Virus record (IMG/VR): IMGVR_UViG_3300042868_013265
Span: 1 to 64,000 of that record
Source: a virus
Length of the DNA stretch: 64,000 nt
Direction: 5' to 3' (one strand)
Shown: piece by piece, positions 40,777 through 49,821 of the stretch
Numbering within the stretch: position 1 is the first letter of the stretch
Layout of the letters: the number at the start of each line of letters is the position of its first letter
Notes under the pieces: model-generated
What the model was told of the DNA's origin: nothing
What the model saw: only the letters and a program-made list of their open reading frames with translations
The model's database searches: none
Program-made: the position numbers and the translations under genes

Positions 40777-41318
40777 GCGCAGAAAAAGGATTGAAATATG
40801 GGTTTTTTGCCTTGGCAGGGATTGCAGTAATTCTTGGTGTAGTATTATTGGGCAAAAAGAAACCCGATGACGACGGGGGCGGGGGAGATGAAGTTGAACC
40901 TGTAAAACCAAATCAGCCCGTAATTGACCCAAGGCAAGCGGCAGTACCGTTGGATTTAAAAGCAATTCTTGCAAGCAAAGACCCTATGTCACTATTGAAA
41001 GGTCGAAAACTTTATGCAAAAATTAACAAAGCAAAAGGTAGAAACGAAGCAAGAGTAAATGATGGTTGGGGATTAGGTAGTAATGTAATTTTCGAAAGTA
41101 CGCCCGAAGGGGAATTTCTTGGGTATGCACAATTTGTTTCAAATGATAGAAATTCCGCTAAAGATGCTAAGGGTAAAGTGTATAAATGGATTCGCATTAC
41201 TTTAGACGATAAGGCTTGGAATCGATACAATGACACCAAATCTTTCTTGACTCGACAGTTAGTAAAAAATAAAAATAATGATTGGGCTTACTTCAGAGAA
41301 GATGTAATTAGATTTTAA
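40773..41318 (+). CDS. N-anchored protein with SH3-like domain
   Basis: 181 residues: membrane helix (FFALAGIAVILGVVLLG), an acidic Asp/Gly-rich linker (residues 29-42), and a C-terminal beta-rich domain (KLYAKINKAKGRNEARVN, GYAQFVSND, WIRITLDD) that looks like an SH3-type barrel as found in wall-binding proteins. It may contact peptidoglycan during entry, together with the next protein. Confidence 0.6.
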   Translation: MSAEKGLKYGFFALAGIAVILGVVLLGKKKPDDDGGGGDEVEPVKPNQPVIDPRQAAVPLDLKAILASKDPMSLLKGRKLYAKINKAKGRNEARVNDGWGLGSNVIFESTPEGEFLGYAQFVSNDRNSAKDAKGKVYKWIRITLDDKAWNRYNDTKSFLTRQLVKNKNNDWAYFREDVIRF

Positions 41319-41319
41319 T

Positions 41320-41868
41320 ATGAAAAAAATAGTACTGAATAAAAATTTACAATATGGCCTTTACGTAGTAGCGGCTATAATTGGTGGTTTTGCAATAGTA
41401 AAAATTGTCAAAGCAATTAAAGACAATGCGGATAAAGGTGATGATGATGACAAAAAGCCTGAACCTGAAACCAAAACGGTTTATGTAGATGCATACTTGT
41501 CGAAGTTACCTTTAGGAGTAGATAATTTGACTTGGGGTTCACGAATCCCCGCGAAGTATTTACCGTCTTTTAATGCTATTTCAGCAGCCAATTCAGATGC
41601 TACATTTAAAGCGAATGCTATCAGAGTTCAAACTTTGTTGAATCAAAGACTTGCCGCGATTGGTGGTGCTTACCCAAAAATAACAGTTGATGGAAAAATT
41701 GGTGAAGAAACAACCAAAGCGATGTTGGCAGTTGCAAGCCAATATGGTAGATTGAACTTATTACCTTTAACGAAAAAAGAAGACCTGAACAATTGGTTGA
41801 CTTTTTTCAATGTAAAATCAACTTCGGATTCTTCTCCAAAGAATGAATTCCCATTTTTCAACAAATAA
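41320..41868 (+). CDS. N-anchored peptidoglycan-binding-like protein
   Basis: 182 residues: membrane helix (LYVVAAIIGGFAIVKIV), an acidic linker and a C-terminal domain with IRVQTLLNQRL and ITVDGKIGEETTKAML, the pattern of the peptidoglycan-binding domain 1 (three-helix bundle) found in hydrolases and spore proteins. Membrane-anchored and in the virion block, it could hold the particle to the wall during DNA entry. Confidence 0.68.
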   Translation: MKKIVLNKNLQYGLYVVAAIIGGFAIVKIVKAIKDNADKGDDDDKKPEPETKTVYVDAYLSKLPLGVDNLTWGSRIPAKYLPSFNAISAANSDATFKANAIRVQTLLNQRLAAIGGAYPKITVDGKIGEETTKAMLAVASQYGRLNLLPLTKKEDLNNWLTFFNVKSTSDSSPKNEFPFFNK

Positions 41869-41880
41869 TACGATAAGAAT

Positions 41881-42441
41881 ATGGACATAGATTCTTTTTT
41901 CACAGATGGCGACCTAAGTTTCGGAATGGACGGTGCAAGCCCTAAATTCAAAAACTTTGCAGGAACAGGTCAAAATGTTTCGAGGGGACCTAAATATGGT
42001 GAATTTCAATTCAATAAATACCCCGAGTATGGGTTTACTGATGATATTTATTCAAACGCTACGGGCGGTTCAAGGTTAAATCAGCCAACGGAATGGTATG
42101 TTTCAAAACTTTCCGAAGCCGATAAAAAAGACTGTAAAAAATTGCAGGGTATTATGGATAATATTTCCATAGATATTGATAAGAACAACAAAAAAATAAG
42201 CACTGCAAAAAGAGGTGAAAGAAGAGTTCTTGAAGAGTATAACAAGGGCTTGGAATTGGCAGGCAAAAGAGTATTGGAATTAATGAACGCTGCAAATTGC
42301 ACTCTCGTTCAGCAGGAAGAATTTAATAAAGCGTTAGGCGCGGCAGGTGCACCATCAAAATCATCGAAAGTTGTTTTGTATGTTGGCATTGGAGTTGCAG
42401 CCTTGGCTCTTGGAGTTGTACTTTACAAAAAATTTAAGTAA
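41881..42441 (+). CDS. Coiled-coil tail-anchored protein
   Basis: 186 residues: a Gly/Phe-rich flexible N-terminus, a helical hairpin around residues 75-145 (DKKDCKKLQGIMDNI, EEYNKGLELAGKRVLELM) and a C-terminal membrane helix (VLYVGIGVAALALGVVLY). It shares this plan with the following protein. It overlaps the next gene by 1 nt. Confidence 0.6.
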   Translation: MDIDSFFTDGDLSFGMDGASPKFKNFAGTGQNVSRGPKYGEFQFNKYPEYGFTDDIYSNATGGSRLNQPTEWYVSKLSEADKKDCKKLQGIMDNISIDIDKNNKKISTAKRGERRVLEEYNKGLELAGKRVLELMNAANCTLVQQEEFNKALGAAGAPSKSSKVVLYVGIGVAALALGVVLYKKFK

Positions 42442-43208
42442 TGAGAACAAACATCAGTAAACAATTGGGATTACCCATCGCTCCCCCACAGCCTAAAGCA
42501 CCGTCTATAGAGGCTCAATTGGGTTTTGTAGCAGAATATGATAATTCTTTGAATAAAAGTAATTTTAATTTCGTAGCAGAATATGATAAGTCTTTAAACA
42601 CCAAAAATAATGGTGGCTATTTTGACGCTACAGGAGAAGAAAAGAACTTCAAAGAATATTACAAAGGAAATGTTGCAAACGTTCGCGCTTTGTTGGCACA
42701 GGAGAAAATTTCTACCTCAGAGGATTTAGATTTTCTTGAAGCCAAGAAAAAGTTTTATCAAGAAGGAAAGAAATCTTTGGAAAAAGATATCAATGGTATC
42801 AAAATAAATCAAGCACAAAAAGCATTTGGGACGCAAGCCTATACACAGCGCGGAAAATATGTTTCTCAATTATGGAGCGTAGATAAAACAATCGAATTGA
42901 TTGATGAAAGAATTGCGGATGTAAAAGTCATTTTGGAGAAAAGAGCGGCAAAGGCGAAGGCTGATGCAGATGCGGCAGCAGCAAAAATGAAAGCAGAAGC
43001 AGAAGCCGCCAAACAAGCAAAAATCAATGCATTAAAAAAACAAATTGCAGAATCTAATGACCCGAATGCCAAAAAACAACTGAAGGACCAATTGAATGAT
43101 TTATTGCAGGAAGGAACTGAAGGAGTGAAATCAAACAAATTTATTTTGATTGGTGGAGCGGTAGCCGTCATTGGAATTTTGTATTACTTTTTTAGAAACA
43201 AGGAATAA
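42441..43208 (+). CDS. Coiled-coil tail-anchored protein with internal repeat
   Basis: 255 residues. GFVAEYDNSLN and NFVAEYDKSLN are a near-identical tandem repeat at about 28-52. A long Ala/Lys-rich coiled coil (about 155-225) and a C-terminal membrane helix (FILIGGAVAVIGILYYFF) follow. The coiled coil could make it a rigid spacer between membrane and capsid. Confidence 0.62.
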   Translation: MRTNISKQLGLPIAPPQPKAPSIEAQLGFVAEYDNSLNKSNFNFVAEYDKSLNTKNNGGYFDATGEEKNFKEYYKGNVANVRALLAQEKISTSEDLDFLEAKKKFYQEGKKSLEKDINGIKINQAQKAFGTQAYTQRGKYVSQLWSVDKTIELIDERIADVKVILEKRAAKAKADADAAAAKMKAEAEAAKQAKINALKKQIAESNDPNAKKQLKDQLNDLLQEGTEGVKSNKFILIGGAVAVIGILYYFFRNKE

Positions 43209-43210
43209 TT

Positions 43211-43507
43211 ATGTCAATTCAATATCAAGGTGCAGGTTATAGTTCATTTGAAGAATTTATGAATGATACGGGCGTAGACAAAGATAATTTTGCCGATGCT
43301 AAAAAATCAGCAAATCAATTTGGAACCAAGTTTCAAGAAACATTCAATAAAGAATTTAAAAACCAATATACGGAGGCTAAAGAAAGGGCCAAAAGATTGG
43401 ATTCGCAACCAAAAGTGTTGAATCCCATTCCCAACAGTTTATTGTATTTTGGATTGGTGACGGCAGGTATTTATTTGGCATATTCGTTTATTTTCAAATC
43501 AGAATGA
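43211..43507 (+). CDS. Small tail-anchored membrane protein
   Basis: 98 residues: a start with YSSFEEFMNDTGVDKDNF, a helical basic middle and a C-terminal membrane helix (LLYFGLVTAGIYLAYSFIF). ATGA junction with the next gene. No family recognised. Confidence 0.58.
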   Translation: MSIQYQGAGYSSFEEFMNDTGVDKDNFADAKKSANQFGTKFQETFNKEFKNQYTEAKERAKRLDSQPKVLNPIPNSLLYFGLVTAGIYLAYSFIFKSE

Positions 43508-44016
43508 AGAAAAAATTATTAATCATTGGAGGTGCTACAATTGTAGCCGCGATAGCGTTCAGGACGTTATATAAGAACTTGTATTTAGCAGGTCAATGGG
43601 ATTTTAATATGGGTACTTTCGGCATAAAATCTTTAAAGCCCCTTATAGTAACCCAAACTATTGATTTTATCAACAAAAGCAATTTAAAGTTAACTGTGAA
43701 AAACATCAAAATTGGTGTTTATAGCAATGATATCAGAATCGGTCAAATCGATAGGGCTAATGAGCAAACTATCGGCCCAAAAGGTATCAGTAAGTTCACT
43801 TTAGAGTATGCTTTAACTCCAACTTTAGGGAATCAAGCCGCTAAAGATGCAATTACAAAAGTCGCGTCTACCTATTTGCAGACAAAAGACTTACCTGTGG
43901 ACTTTGTTGGTTCCCTTGACGTAAAAACTCCATTTGGTTTTGTGACCGTTCCCGTAAGATATTCATCCACGGGGAAAAATTTATACAAATTGTGGTATGA
44001 ATATATGAACGGATAA
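43504..44016 (+). CDS. LEA14/WHy-like N-anchored protein
   Basis: 170 residues: an N-terminal membrane helix (LLIIGGATIVAAIAFRTL) and a beta-rich domain in which IDFINKSNLKLTVKNIKIGV and the closing DLPVDFVGSLDVKT fit the immunoglobulin-like LEA type 2/WHy fold seen in Bacteroidota envelope proteins. Its role in a virus is unknown; a structural function at the membrane surface is possible. It ends the membrane-protein block. Confidence 0.62.
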   Translation: MKKKLLIIGGATIVAAIAFRTLYKNLYLAGQWDFNMGTFGIKSLKPLIVTQTIDFINKSNLKLTVKNIKIGVYSNDIRIGQIDRANEQTIGPKGISKFTLEYALTPTLGNQAAKDAITKVASTYLQTKDLPVDFVGSLDVKTPFGFVTVPVRYSSTGKNLYKLWYEYMNG

Positions 44017-44020
44017 TTGC

Positions 44021-44028
44021 TATATTTG
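44021..44028 (+). promoter_or_regulatory. -7 promoter element TATATTTG
   Basis: Matches TAnnTTTG 20 nt before the ATG at 44049, between the membrane-protein block and the fibre genes. The nearest TTG upstream (43990) is too far (28 nt), so support is moderate. Confidence 0.4.
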
Positions 44029-44048
44029 AGCAATAGTTGTGTACATAT

Positions 44049-44426
44049 ATGAATATTAAAAAAGATTTTTTTAAAGGAGTCAGTCTTTATGCTACCGAAT
44101 CTTCGGTTCAAGAAACAGAAGTGCAGGTTAGATTGACTATTGGTCAGACCGAATCTGAGCCTATTAATTATCAGTGGTGCATTAATTGGCAGCCCAATCG
44201 TGTTACTAATTATAACGAAGTAATGGGGCGCAAAATTATCAATATCACTGAGGCTTTAGTGGTTCCTATGTTGCATCAAGCAATGGTCAAGTGGGCAAGA
44301 ACGCTTGACATTTCATTTGAAGATTTCAGTGGTTTTTTGTTCAAAAAAGACGATGTTATTGGTGTTGCTATCTACGATAAGACAACTCCAAAAAAATTAT
44401 GTCCAATTGAAGAATTACTTGGATGA
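44049..44426 (+). CDS. Hypothetical protein preceding the fibre genes
   Basis: 125 residues from the ATG at 44049; an in-frame TTG 12 nt upstream is less likely. It is mixed alpha/beta with TIGQTESEPINYQWCINW and a central helix (LVVPMLHQAMVKWARTL). No family recognised. It overlaps the first fibre gene by 4 nt, so it may be a fibre adaptor or chaperone. Confidence 0.6.
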   Translation: MNIKKDFFKGVSLYATESSVQETEVQVRLTIGQTESEPINYQWCINWQPNRVTNYNEVMGRKIINITEALVVPMLHQAMVKWARTLDISFEDFSGFLFKKDDVIGVAIYDKTTPKKLCPIEELLG

Positions 44427-45307
44427 GCATCAAAGTAGCACGAAGTTCACATTGGGTGATTCGAACTCTTGAAGGGAATGGTTTAGCCGTTTACTTAGGA
44501 GAAGATGAGCAAATTTATGTCAAAGACCAAAATGGGACCATTCAATTATTAAAAGAACTTCTCGGGTCGCTATCCTTAGATATTCCCGAAGGTGGTTTTC
44601 AAAGTGGAACTTCAGGAACATCGGGTAAAACAAACGGAACATCGGGCTCATCGGGAACGAGCGGTTCGAATGGTCAAGACGGAACATCAGGTCAAAACGG
44701 AGTCGATGGAACTTCAGGGTCATCAGGCTCATCAGGGAGTGCGGGTACGAGCGGGGTGGATGGAAGTTCAGGCTCTTCGGGTATTAGTGGTGTGGATGGA
44801 AGTTCAGGCTCTTCAGGAATTTCAGGTTTCAATGGTGTAGATGGTTCTTCGGGAACAAGCGGTAATGGTGGAACGAATGGTACGAGTGGTATTAATGGTA
44901 CCTCAGGTTCTTCGGGAAAAGATGGAGATATTGGGGTTAAAGGAAGTAATGGAACATCGGGTTCTTCGGGTATTTGCGGTTCCTCAGGTACAAGCGGTAA
45001 AGGATATTCTTTTGAAGAAATTGAAAGTCGTTCTAAGACAATATTGGATTTTACAAAAAGTCAAATACTTTCCTTAAATTTGAATAATAACACGACCCTA
45101 AATTTTGCAGGTTTTCCTGTCGGAATATTTTATCTGATTGTGAAGCAAGGTATTGGTAATTACAGTGTTAATTTGCCTTACGTTGTCAAACAACCAAAAG
45201 GTTTTGAATATGTTCCAAGCATTTACCCAAATGCTGTAGATGTGTTACAATTTATGTGCGATGGCACATCATTTTATGTGATTGACTGTAAAAAAGAATT
45301 GCAATGA
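44423..45307 (+). CDS. Collagen-like fibre protein
   Basis: 294 residues. Residues 1-55 form an N-terminal domain with TLEGNGLAVYLGEDEQIYV, a pattern shared with the next protein (TVEGNGLAIFVDD), so probably a common attachment domain. Residues about 58-190 are Gly-X-Y triplets rich in Ser and Thr, without Pro. The C-terminal 100 residues are a beta-rich head (LNLNNNTTLNFAGFPVG, FYLIVKQGIGNYSV). It looks like a short version of the giant fibre and may carry the same glycan. Confidence 0.75.
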   Translation: MSIKVARSSHWVIRTLEGNGLAVYLGEDEQIYVKDQNGTIQLLKELLGSLSLDIPEGGFQSGTSGTSGKTNGTSGSSGTSGSNGQDGTSGQNGVDGTSGSSGSSGSAGTSGVDGSSGSSGISGVDGSSGSSGISGFNGVDGSSGTSGNGGTNGTSGINGTSGSSGKDGDIGVKGSNGTSGSSGICGSSGTSGKGYSFEEIESRSKTILDFTKSQILSLNLNNNTTLNFAGFPVGIFYLIVKQGIGNYSVNLPYVVKQPKGFEYVPSIYPNAVDVLQFMCDGTSFYVIDCKKELQ

Positions 45308-46071
45308 CCAATATTTTAACCACGAGTTTAGGAAGAAACATTAATACCGTAGAGGGTAATGGTCTTGCTATATTCGTTGACGACACGGATTTCGTGTTGA
45401 AGTTAAAAGACGTTGATGGCAATATACAACCTGTAACAGACTTCACAGGTAGCGGTGGAACGAGCGGTGGTGGAATACAATCCATCAATGCCTTGACAGC
45501 ACCCGCGCAATTTTTGGTGACAGGTACTTCAGGAAATGATTTTGCGGTACAGTCTTCAGGCAATACACATACCTTTAATTTGCCAAATGCGAGTACAAGC
45601 GCACGAGGTGTAGTTAGCACGGGCCCACAAACAATCAAAGGGATAAAAACATTTACAGACAATGCATTTTTTCAAGGCGATGTTGATATTTTAGGTACGC
45701 TTACAGCGGAAGCAAAATCGTTCTTGATTCCACACCCCGACCCTGACAAACAAGGGTGGGATTTACAACACGGAAACTTGGAGGGTGGCGAACACGGTAT
45801 TTATCACCGTGGCCGTCTTCAGGGGACAAATATGATATATCTACCTTCATATTGGAAGTTTTTGGTGAGTCAGCATACCATTACGGTACACTTGACAAGT
45901 GCCAAAGGCAACTTCAATTATTTCGTAGAAGATGTGACTTTAGAAACTATTAGAATTGCAAAATCCGAGGGTGATTGGTACTCTTATGATTGCTATTTTA
46001 TAATTCACGCTGAAAGACGAGATATTGGCAAATTGAAGGTGGAAATTACACCTCAAGAAAAGCAATATTGA
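45304..46071 (+). CDS. Fibre protein with tail-fibre-type domain
   Basis: 255 residues. The N-terminus resembles the preceding fibre (VEGNGLA); a short GTSGGG linker follows. Residues about 105-235 contain QTIKGIKTFTD and SFLIPHPDP, then LQHGNLEGGEHGIYHRGRL and LPSYWKFLV. This set is well known from fibre and baseplate-associated proteins of tailed phages, in which the LEGxEHGVYxRG segment is strongly conserved. It is probably surface-exposed and may bind receptors. It overlaps the glycosyltransferase gene by 1 nt, joining the fibre and glycan genes in one unit. Confidence 0.78.
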   Translation: MTNILTTSLGRNINTVEGNGLAIFVDDTDFVLKLKDVDGNIQPVTDFTGSGGTSGGGIQSINALTAPAQFLVTGTSGNDFAVQSSGNTHTFNLPNASTSARGVVSTGPQTIKGIKTFTDNAFFQGDVDILGTLTAEAKSFLIPHPDPDKQGWDLQHGNLEGGEHGIYHRGRLQGTNMIYLPSYWKFLVSQHTITVHLTSAKGNFNYFVEDVTLETIRIAKSEGDWYSYDCYFIIHAERRDIGKLKVEITPQEKQY

Positions 46072-48047
46072 TGAAAAAAATACTCCATTTAATTCCTCAC
46101 CTGAGCACGGGTGGGTGCCCCCAATTCGCTTACGATTTATTAAGAAAAACCAAAGATACCACAGATGCTTATGTGGTTGAATATGCATTTATTGCTTGGG
46201 ACTATGTTGTGCAAAGAAATCGAATTATCGATTTGATGCAAGACAGATTTTTTTCTTTAGGAGAGCAGAAGGAGCAACTCTTTGACATTATTGATACGAT
46301 TAAGCCCGATGTCATTCATATTCAAGAATTCCCTGAATATTTTATGGACGATGAAATCGCGCGTAAATTGTACAATAAGAATCGAGAATATGTAATTGTA
46401 GAAACGAGTCACGACAGTGGATTTAATCCCGCGAATAAGCGGTTTTTCTCAGACCATTTAGCATTGATAAGCCAATGGCAAATTGATAAATTCAAGGATT
46501 ATGAAATACCGATTACTCTGTTAGAAAGTGACATTGAATACAAAACCAAAATTCCCAATCAGAGGGAACAAGGGTTATTAAAACTTGGATTGGACCCCAA
46601 TAAAAAACACGTTTTGAACGTGGGTCTTTGGACAAGTAGAAAAAACCAAGCGGAAGCCTTACAGTATGCGAAAGAACTTGAATGGTGTTCTGATATCCAA
46701 TTTCATTTTATTGGGAATCAGGCTCCTAATTTTGAGAATTATTGGGCTCCGTTGATGCACGACTTACCATCAAATGTGCAAGTTTGGGGTGAGAGGAGCG
46801 ATGTGCATTCATTTTATGAGTGTATGGACCTGTTCCTCTTCACATCGCGAGGCACAAATGGCGATATGGAAACAAGTCCGTTGGTTCTCAGAGAGGCAAC
46901 AGGACATCAAATGCCGATACTGATGTACAACCTCCCTGTGTATCTGAATTACTATGATAGGTTTTCGAACGTTAATTACCTCAGCGATTTCACAACCAAC
47001 AAAAATTTAATTTTGTCACTATTGAAAATTGAAGAAGAATCTTCAAGCGAATTATTCAAATTTGATTACGCAATTGCTGATAATAAAATTTTCATCAACT
47101 ATCAAAAAGACAGCAAAATCGAGGTTTGGTTTTCAATATGCGATACTGATACCAAACACGCAATTTATGCTTTCAAAGGGCAATTTGAATACAAATCTTC
47201 GATGTGGGTAATCCCTATCCCAAAAGATACTTTTGACACTATATACAACTCCAAAGGCAATTTCAGAGGTTTTGAAATATCTGTTTGGGACAGTTTGCAA
47301 GAGAACAAATTAGACAGCGAAATTATTTGGTTCAATCAGACTTTACCCATCCCAAATTTTAGAGTATTTGAAACAAATCCTTGGAATTTTACTTGGTCTA
47401 ATTACAATGAAATGTTCATTGATAAATATTATGAAAAAACCAACATTGTAGTTGGTAAGGTTTGCTTAGATATTGGGGCAAATGATGGTTTATTTACTGA
47501 ATGGTTAATTAGTCAAGGTGTTGAGAAAATTTATGCGATTGAATGCGACCCAAGGTGTATAAAATTTTTAAATAAAAAATTCAACTCAAATAAAAATGTG
47601 ACTGTAATAAACAAGGCTCTATGGAAAGAAAATCAAAGTGAAATGAAACTTTATTATGTTGATGACACCTCGGTTTTTAGTAGTTTGAAAGAAGAAGGTA
47701 ATTGTAAGGGTAAGAATTATTATGATGTTTGTTCTTGGGATTTTGAAACATTAATTAGTAAACACAACATCAATCAAATAGACTTATTTAAAATAGATAT
47801 CGAGGGTGCGGAATATGAAGTATTTGAATCGATGACTGATGAGCAAATTAGTAAAATAAATTCGTTTTTGATTGAAATCCATTTAAATACAAATGGTCAA
47901 GTTTATAAAATAACTGATAGATTCAAAATGTTAGGTTATGAAATACAGTTCAGAGAGCATAAAAATAACAGTTTGATAAATAATGAATTGGAATGGAAAA
48001 ATTATGAATGGGCTTATTTAACAGCAACCAAAAAAGTAAATTATTAA
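46071..48047 (+). CDS. GT4 glycosyltransferase-FkbM methyltransferase fusion
   Basis: 658 residues from the ATG at 46071. Residues 1-320 are a GT-B transferase (HLIPHLSTGGCPQFAYDLL, HVLNVGLWTSRKNQAEAL, LFLFTSRGTNGDMETSPLVLREA without a strict EGxG). Residues about 340-430 form a beta-sandwich-like module also present in the next protein (YQKDSKIEVWFSICDTDTKH). Residues about 460-640 are an FkbM methyltransferase (VCLDIGANDGLFTEW, FKIDIEGAEYEVFESM). One chain may thus add and methylate a sugar. It is co-transcribed with fibre genes. Confidence 0.85.
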   Translation: MKKILHLIPHLSTGGCPQFAYDLLRKTKDTTDAYVVEYAFIAWDYVVQRNRIIDLMQDRFFSLGEQKEQLFDIIDTIKPDVIHIQEFPEYFMDDEIARKLYNKNREYVIVETSHDSGFNPANKRFFSDHLALISQWQIDKFKDYEIPITLLESDIEYKTKIPNQREQGLLKLGLDPNKKHVLNVGLWTSRKNQAEALQYAKELEWCSDIQFHFIGNQAPNFENYWAPLMHDLPSNVQVWGERSDVHSFYECMDLFLFTSRGTNGDMETSPLVLREATGHQMPILMYNLPVYLNYYDRFSNVNYLSDFTTNKNLILSLLKIEEESSSELFKFDYAIADNKIFINYQKDSKIEVWFSICDTDTKHAIYAFKGQFEYKSSMWVIPIPKDTFDTIYNSKGNFRGFEISVWDSLQENKLDSEIIWFNQTLPIPNFRVFETNPWNFTWSNYNEMFIDKYYEKTNIVVGKVCLDIGANDGLFTEWLISQGVEKIYAIECDPRCIKFLNKKFNSNKNVTVINKALWKENQSEMKLYYVDDTSVFSSLKEEGNCKGKNYYDVCSWDFETLISKHNINQIDLFKIDIEGAEYEVFESMTDEQISKINSFLIEIHLNTNGQVYKITDRFKMLGYEIQFREHKNNSLINNELEWKNYEWAYLTATKKVNY

Positions 48048-48057
48048 AATTAAATAT

Positions 48058-49821
48058 ATGACAAACATAGCAACCCCTTTATTTAGAGTAGAGTATGAAA
48101 AAGACGGCAACAAAATTTTTGTTTACTATCAAAATGAAAAACCAATTGATGTAAGTATATCCGTAGCAGACATCGATTCAAAACACGCGATTTATGCATT
48201 TGACTCTCATTTTAGAGATTATTCAGGCTGTTGGAATGTTCCTGTACCTGTAGCCGCTTTGAATCATTACAATCGGACAGGATACTTTAGGGGATATGAG
48301 GTTTCGATTTACACTTCGGATAGACTTACTCTGTTGGAACAACATACGATTTGGTATAATGAAAACGCTCCAAAATTTGATAGAGTATTATTCCCTACTG
48401 ACCCTTGGAATTTGACTTGGATTAATTACACGGAAATGTTTGTTGAAGACTTCTACAACCCGCTTCAAATGAACATCAATGGAGTTTGTTTGGATATTGG
48501 CGCAAATGATGGTCTATACACAGAATATTTGCTTCGTAATGGAGCAGAACGGGTTTATGCAGTAGAATGTGACCCCCGTAGTATAAAGTTCCTTAACAAG
48601 CGTTTTAATGGCGATAAAAGGGTAGTTGTGGTTGACAAAGGATTATGGAATGCAAACCAAAATGGTGTAAAGTTGGCTTACAAAGAGGACACGAGCACAG
48701 TTTCATCTATCAAGACTGAAGTTCATCACTTTGATGAAAACAATTATTTTTACATTGATACTTGGGATTATGCGACTTTGAAGAGCAAAATGAATATCAG
48801 TAAAGTTGATTTTTTCAAGATTGATATTGAAGGTGCTGAATATGAAGTTTTCGAATCAATGACCGATGATGACATTTGTGAAATTGAAGGTTTTATGGTC
48901 GAGATTCATTGGAATTCAAATGGCCGTATTTATGGTATCACTGATAGACTTGAGAAATTAGGTTATTCAATTGAACTTCGCAGACATACGGTGGACAATG
49001 CCGTAGTAGAGAACCGTGACGAATGGAAAGATTACGACCTATGCACATTCTACGCTTCAAAAAAAAAAGAGCCACGGAAGTTTAGTTTAAGCATCCATCA
49101 TTTGCAAACGAGTCTTTTTACTGATGTTGAAAGGCAAAGTCGTGACAAAATTGATTATTTAATTCATTTGTTGAAGAAAGATTCTCGTTTTAGTGAGGTC
49201 TATTGGAGTCGTCATATCAATACTCCTTGGAAGGAATTACCAACTAAAGAGAATTGTAAAAGACCAAATGCGTTGTCGATGGAAAAATTTCCAAATGGCA
49301 TAAATGAATATGGAGAAACTGCGCTGACACCCGCTCACTATGGCTGCTTTAGAGCATTTAATGATGCTATTCAGATGCATTTCAACAAGGACTATTCAGC
49401 GACGTTGATATTTGAGGGTGACGCGGATATTCGAGATGTGTATTCGTTTATTGAATGCCTATACCTTGCCCTGTGTGAGGCAGACAAAAATGAAATAGAT
49501 TTCATTTCATTTGGAGGAGCGTATCATTTGGAGACAGGCGAATTATTAGCACATCCCGTGGAGAGAATTGATTCCTTAAATTTTGGGTGGATTTCAAAAC
49601 ACGTTCCATTTGCACATTCGATAATTATTCCTCAGAGATACATCAAACAGATGATGCACGCCTTTGCAACTGAGCCTTGGGATGTTGCTGATTTATTTTT
49701 TATGAATCATTTTAATATGCATCCAAACAGGAGACAATTTGTAAGCGAAATTCAACTGAGTCATCAAATTGATGGATATTCATTAATCGATAAAAAAGTC
49801 AAAAATTACTTAATCAAATGA
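48058..49821 (+). CDS. FkbM methyltransferase-GT25-like fusion
   Basis: 587 residues. Residues about 1-115 repeat the beta module of the preceding protein (VSISVADIDSKHAIYAF). Residues about 140-325 are an FkbM methyltransferase (VCLDIGANDGLYTEYLL, FKIDIEGAEYEVFESM) very close to the one just upstream, clearly a tandem duplication. Residues about 345-585 resemble GT25-type transferases (LTPAHYGCFRAFNDAI, ATLIFEGDADI as the acidic site, HSIIIPQRYIKQMMHAF). It ends in an ATGA junction with the TibC-like fusion. Confidence 0.82.
   Translation: MTNIATPLFRVEYEKDGNKIFVYYQNEKPIDVSISVADIDSKHAIYAFDSHFRDYSGCWNVPVPVAALNHYNRTGYFRGYEVSIYTSDRLTLLEQHTIWYNENAPKFDRVLFPTDPWNLTWINYTEMFVEDFYNPLQMNINGVCLDIGANDGLYTEYLLRNGAERVYAVECDPRSIKFLNKRFNGDKRVVVVDKGLWNANQNGVKLAYKEDTSTVSSIKTEVHHFDENNYFYIDTWDYATLKSKMNISKVDFFKIDIEGAEYEVFESMTDDDICEIEGFMVEIHWNSNGRIYGITDRLEKLGYSIELRRHTVDNAVVENRDEWKDYDLCTFYASKKKEPRKFSLSIHHLQTSLFTDVERQSRDKIDYLIHLLKKDSRFSEVYWSRHINTPWKELPTKENCKRPNALSMEKFPNGINEYGETALTPAHYGCFRAFNDAIQMHFNKDYSATLIFEGDADIRDVYSFIECLYLALCEADKNEIDFISFGGAYHLETGELLAHPVERIDSLNFGWISKHVPFAHSIIIPQRYIKQMMHAFATEPWDVADLFFMNHFNMHPNRRQFVSEIQLSHQIDGYSLIDKKVKNYLIK

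Noticed and set aside
44520-45077. Alternative frames in the first collagen-like fibre
   Set aside because: Repeat shadows of the gene at 44423-45307, which overlaps its neighbours by 4 nt and has non-repeat ends.
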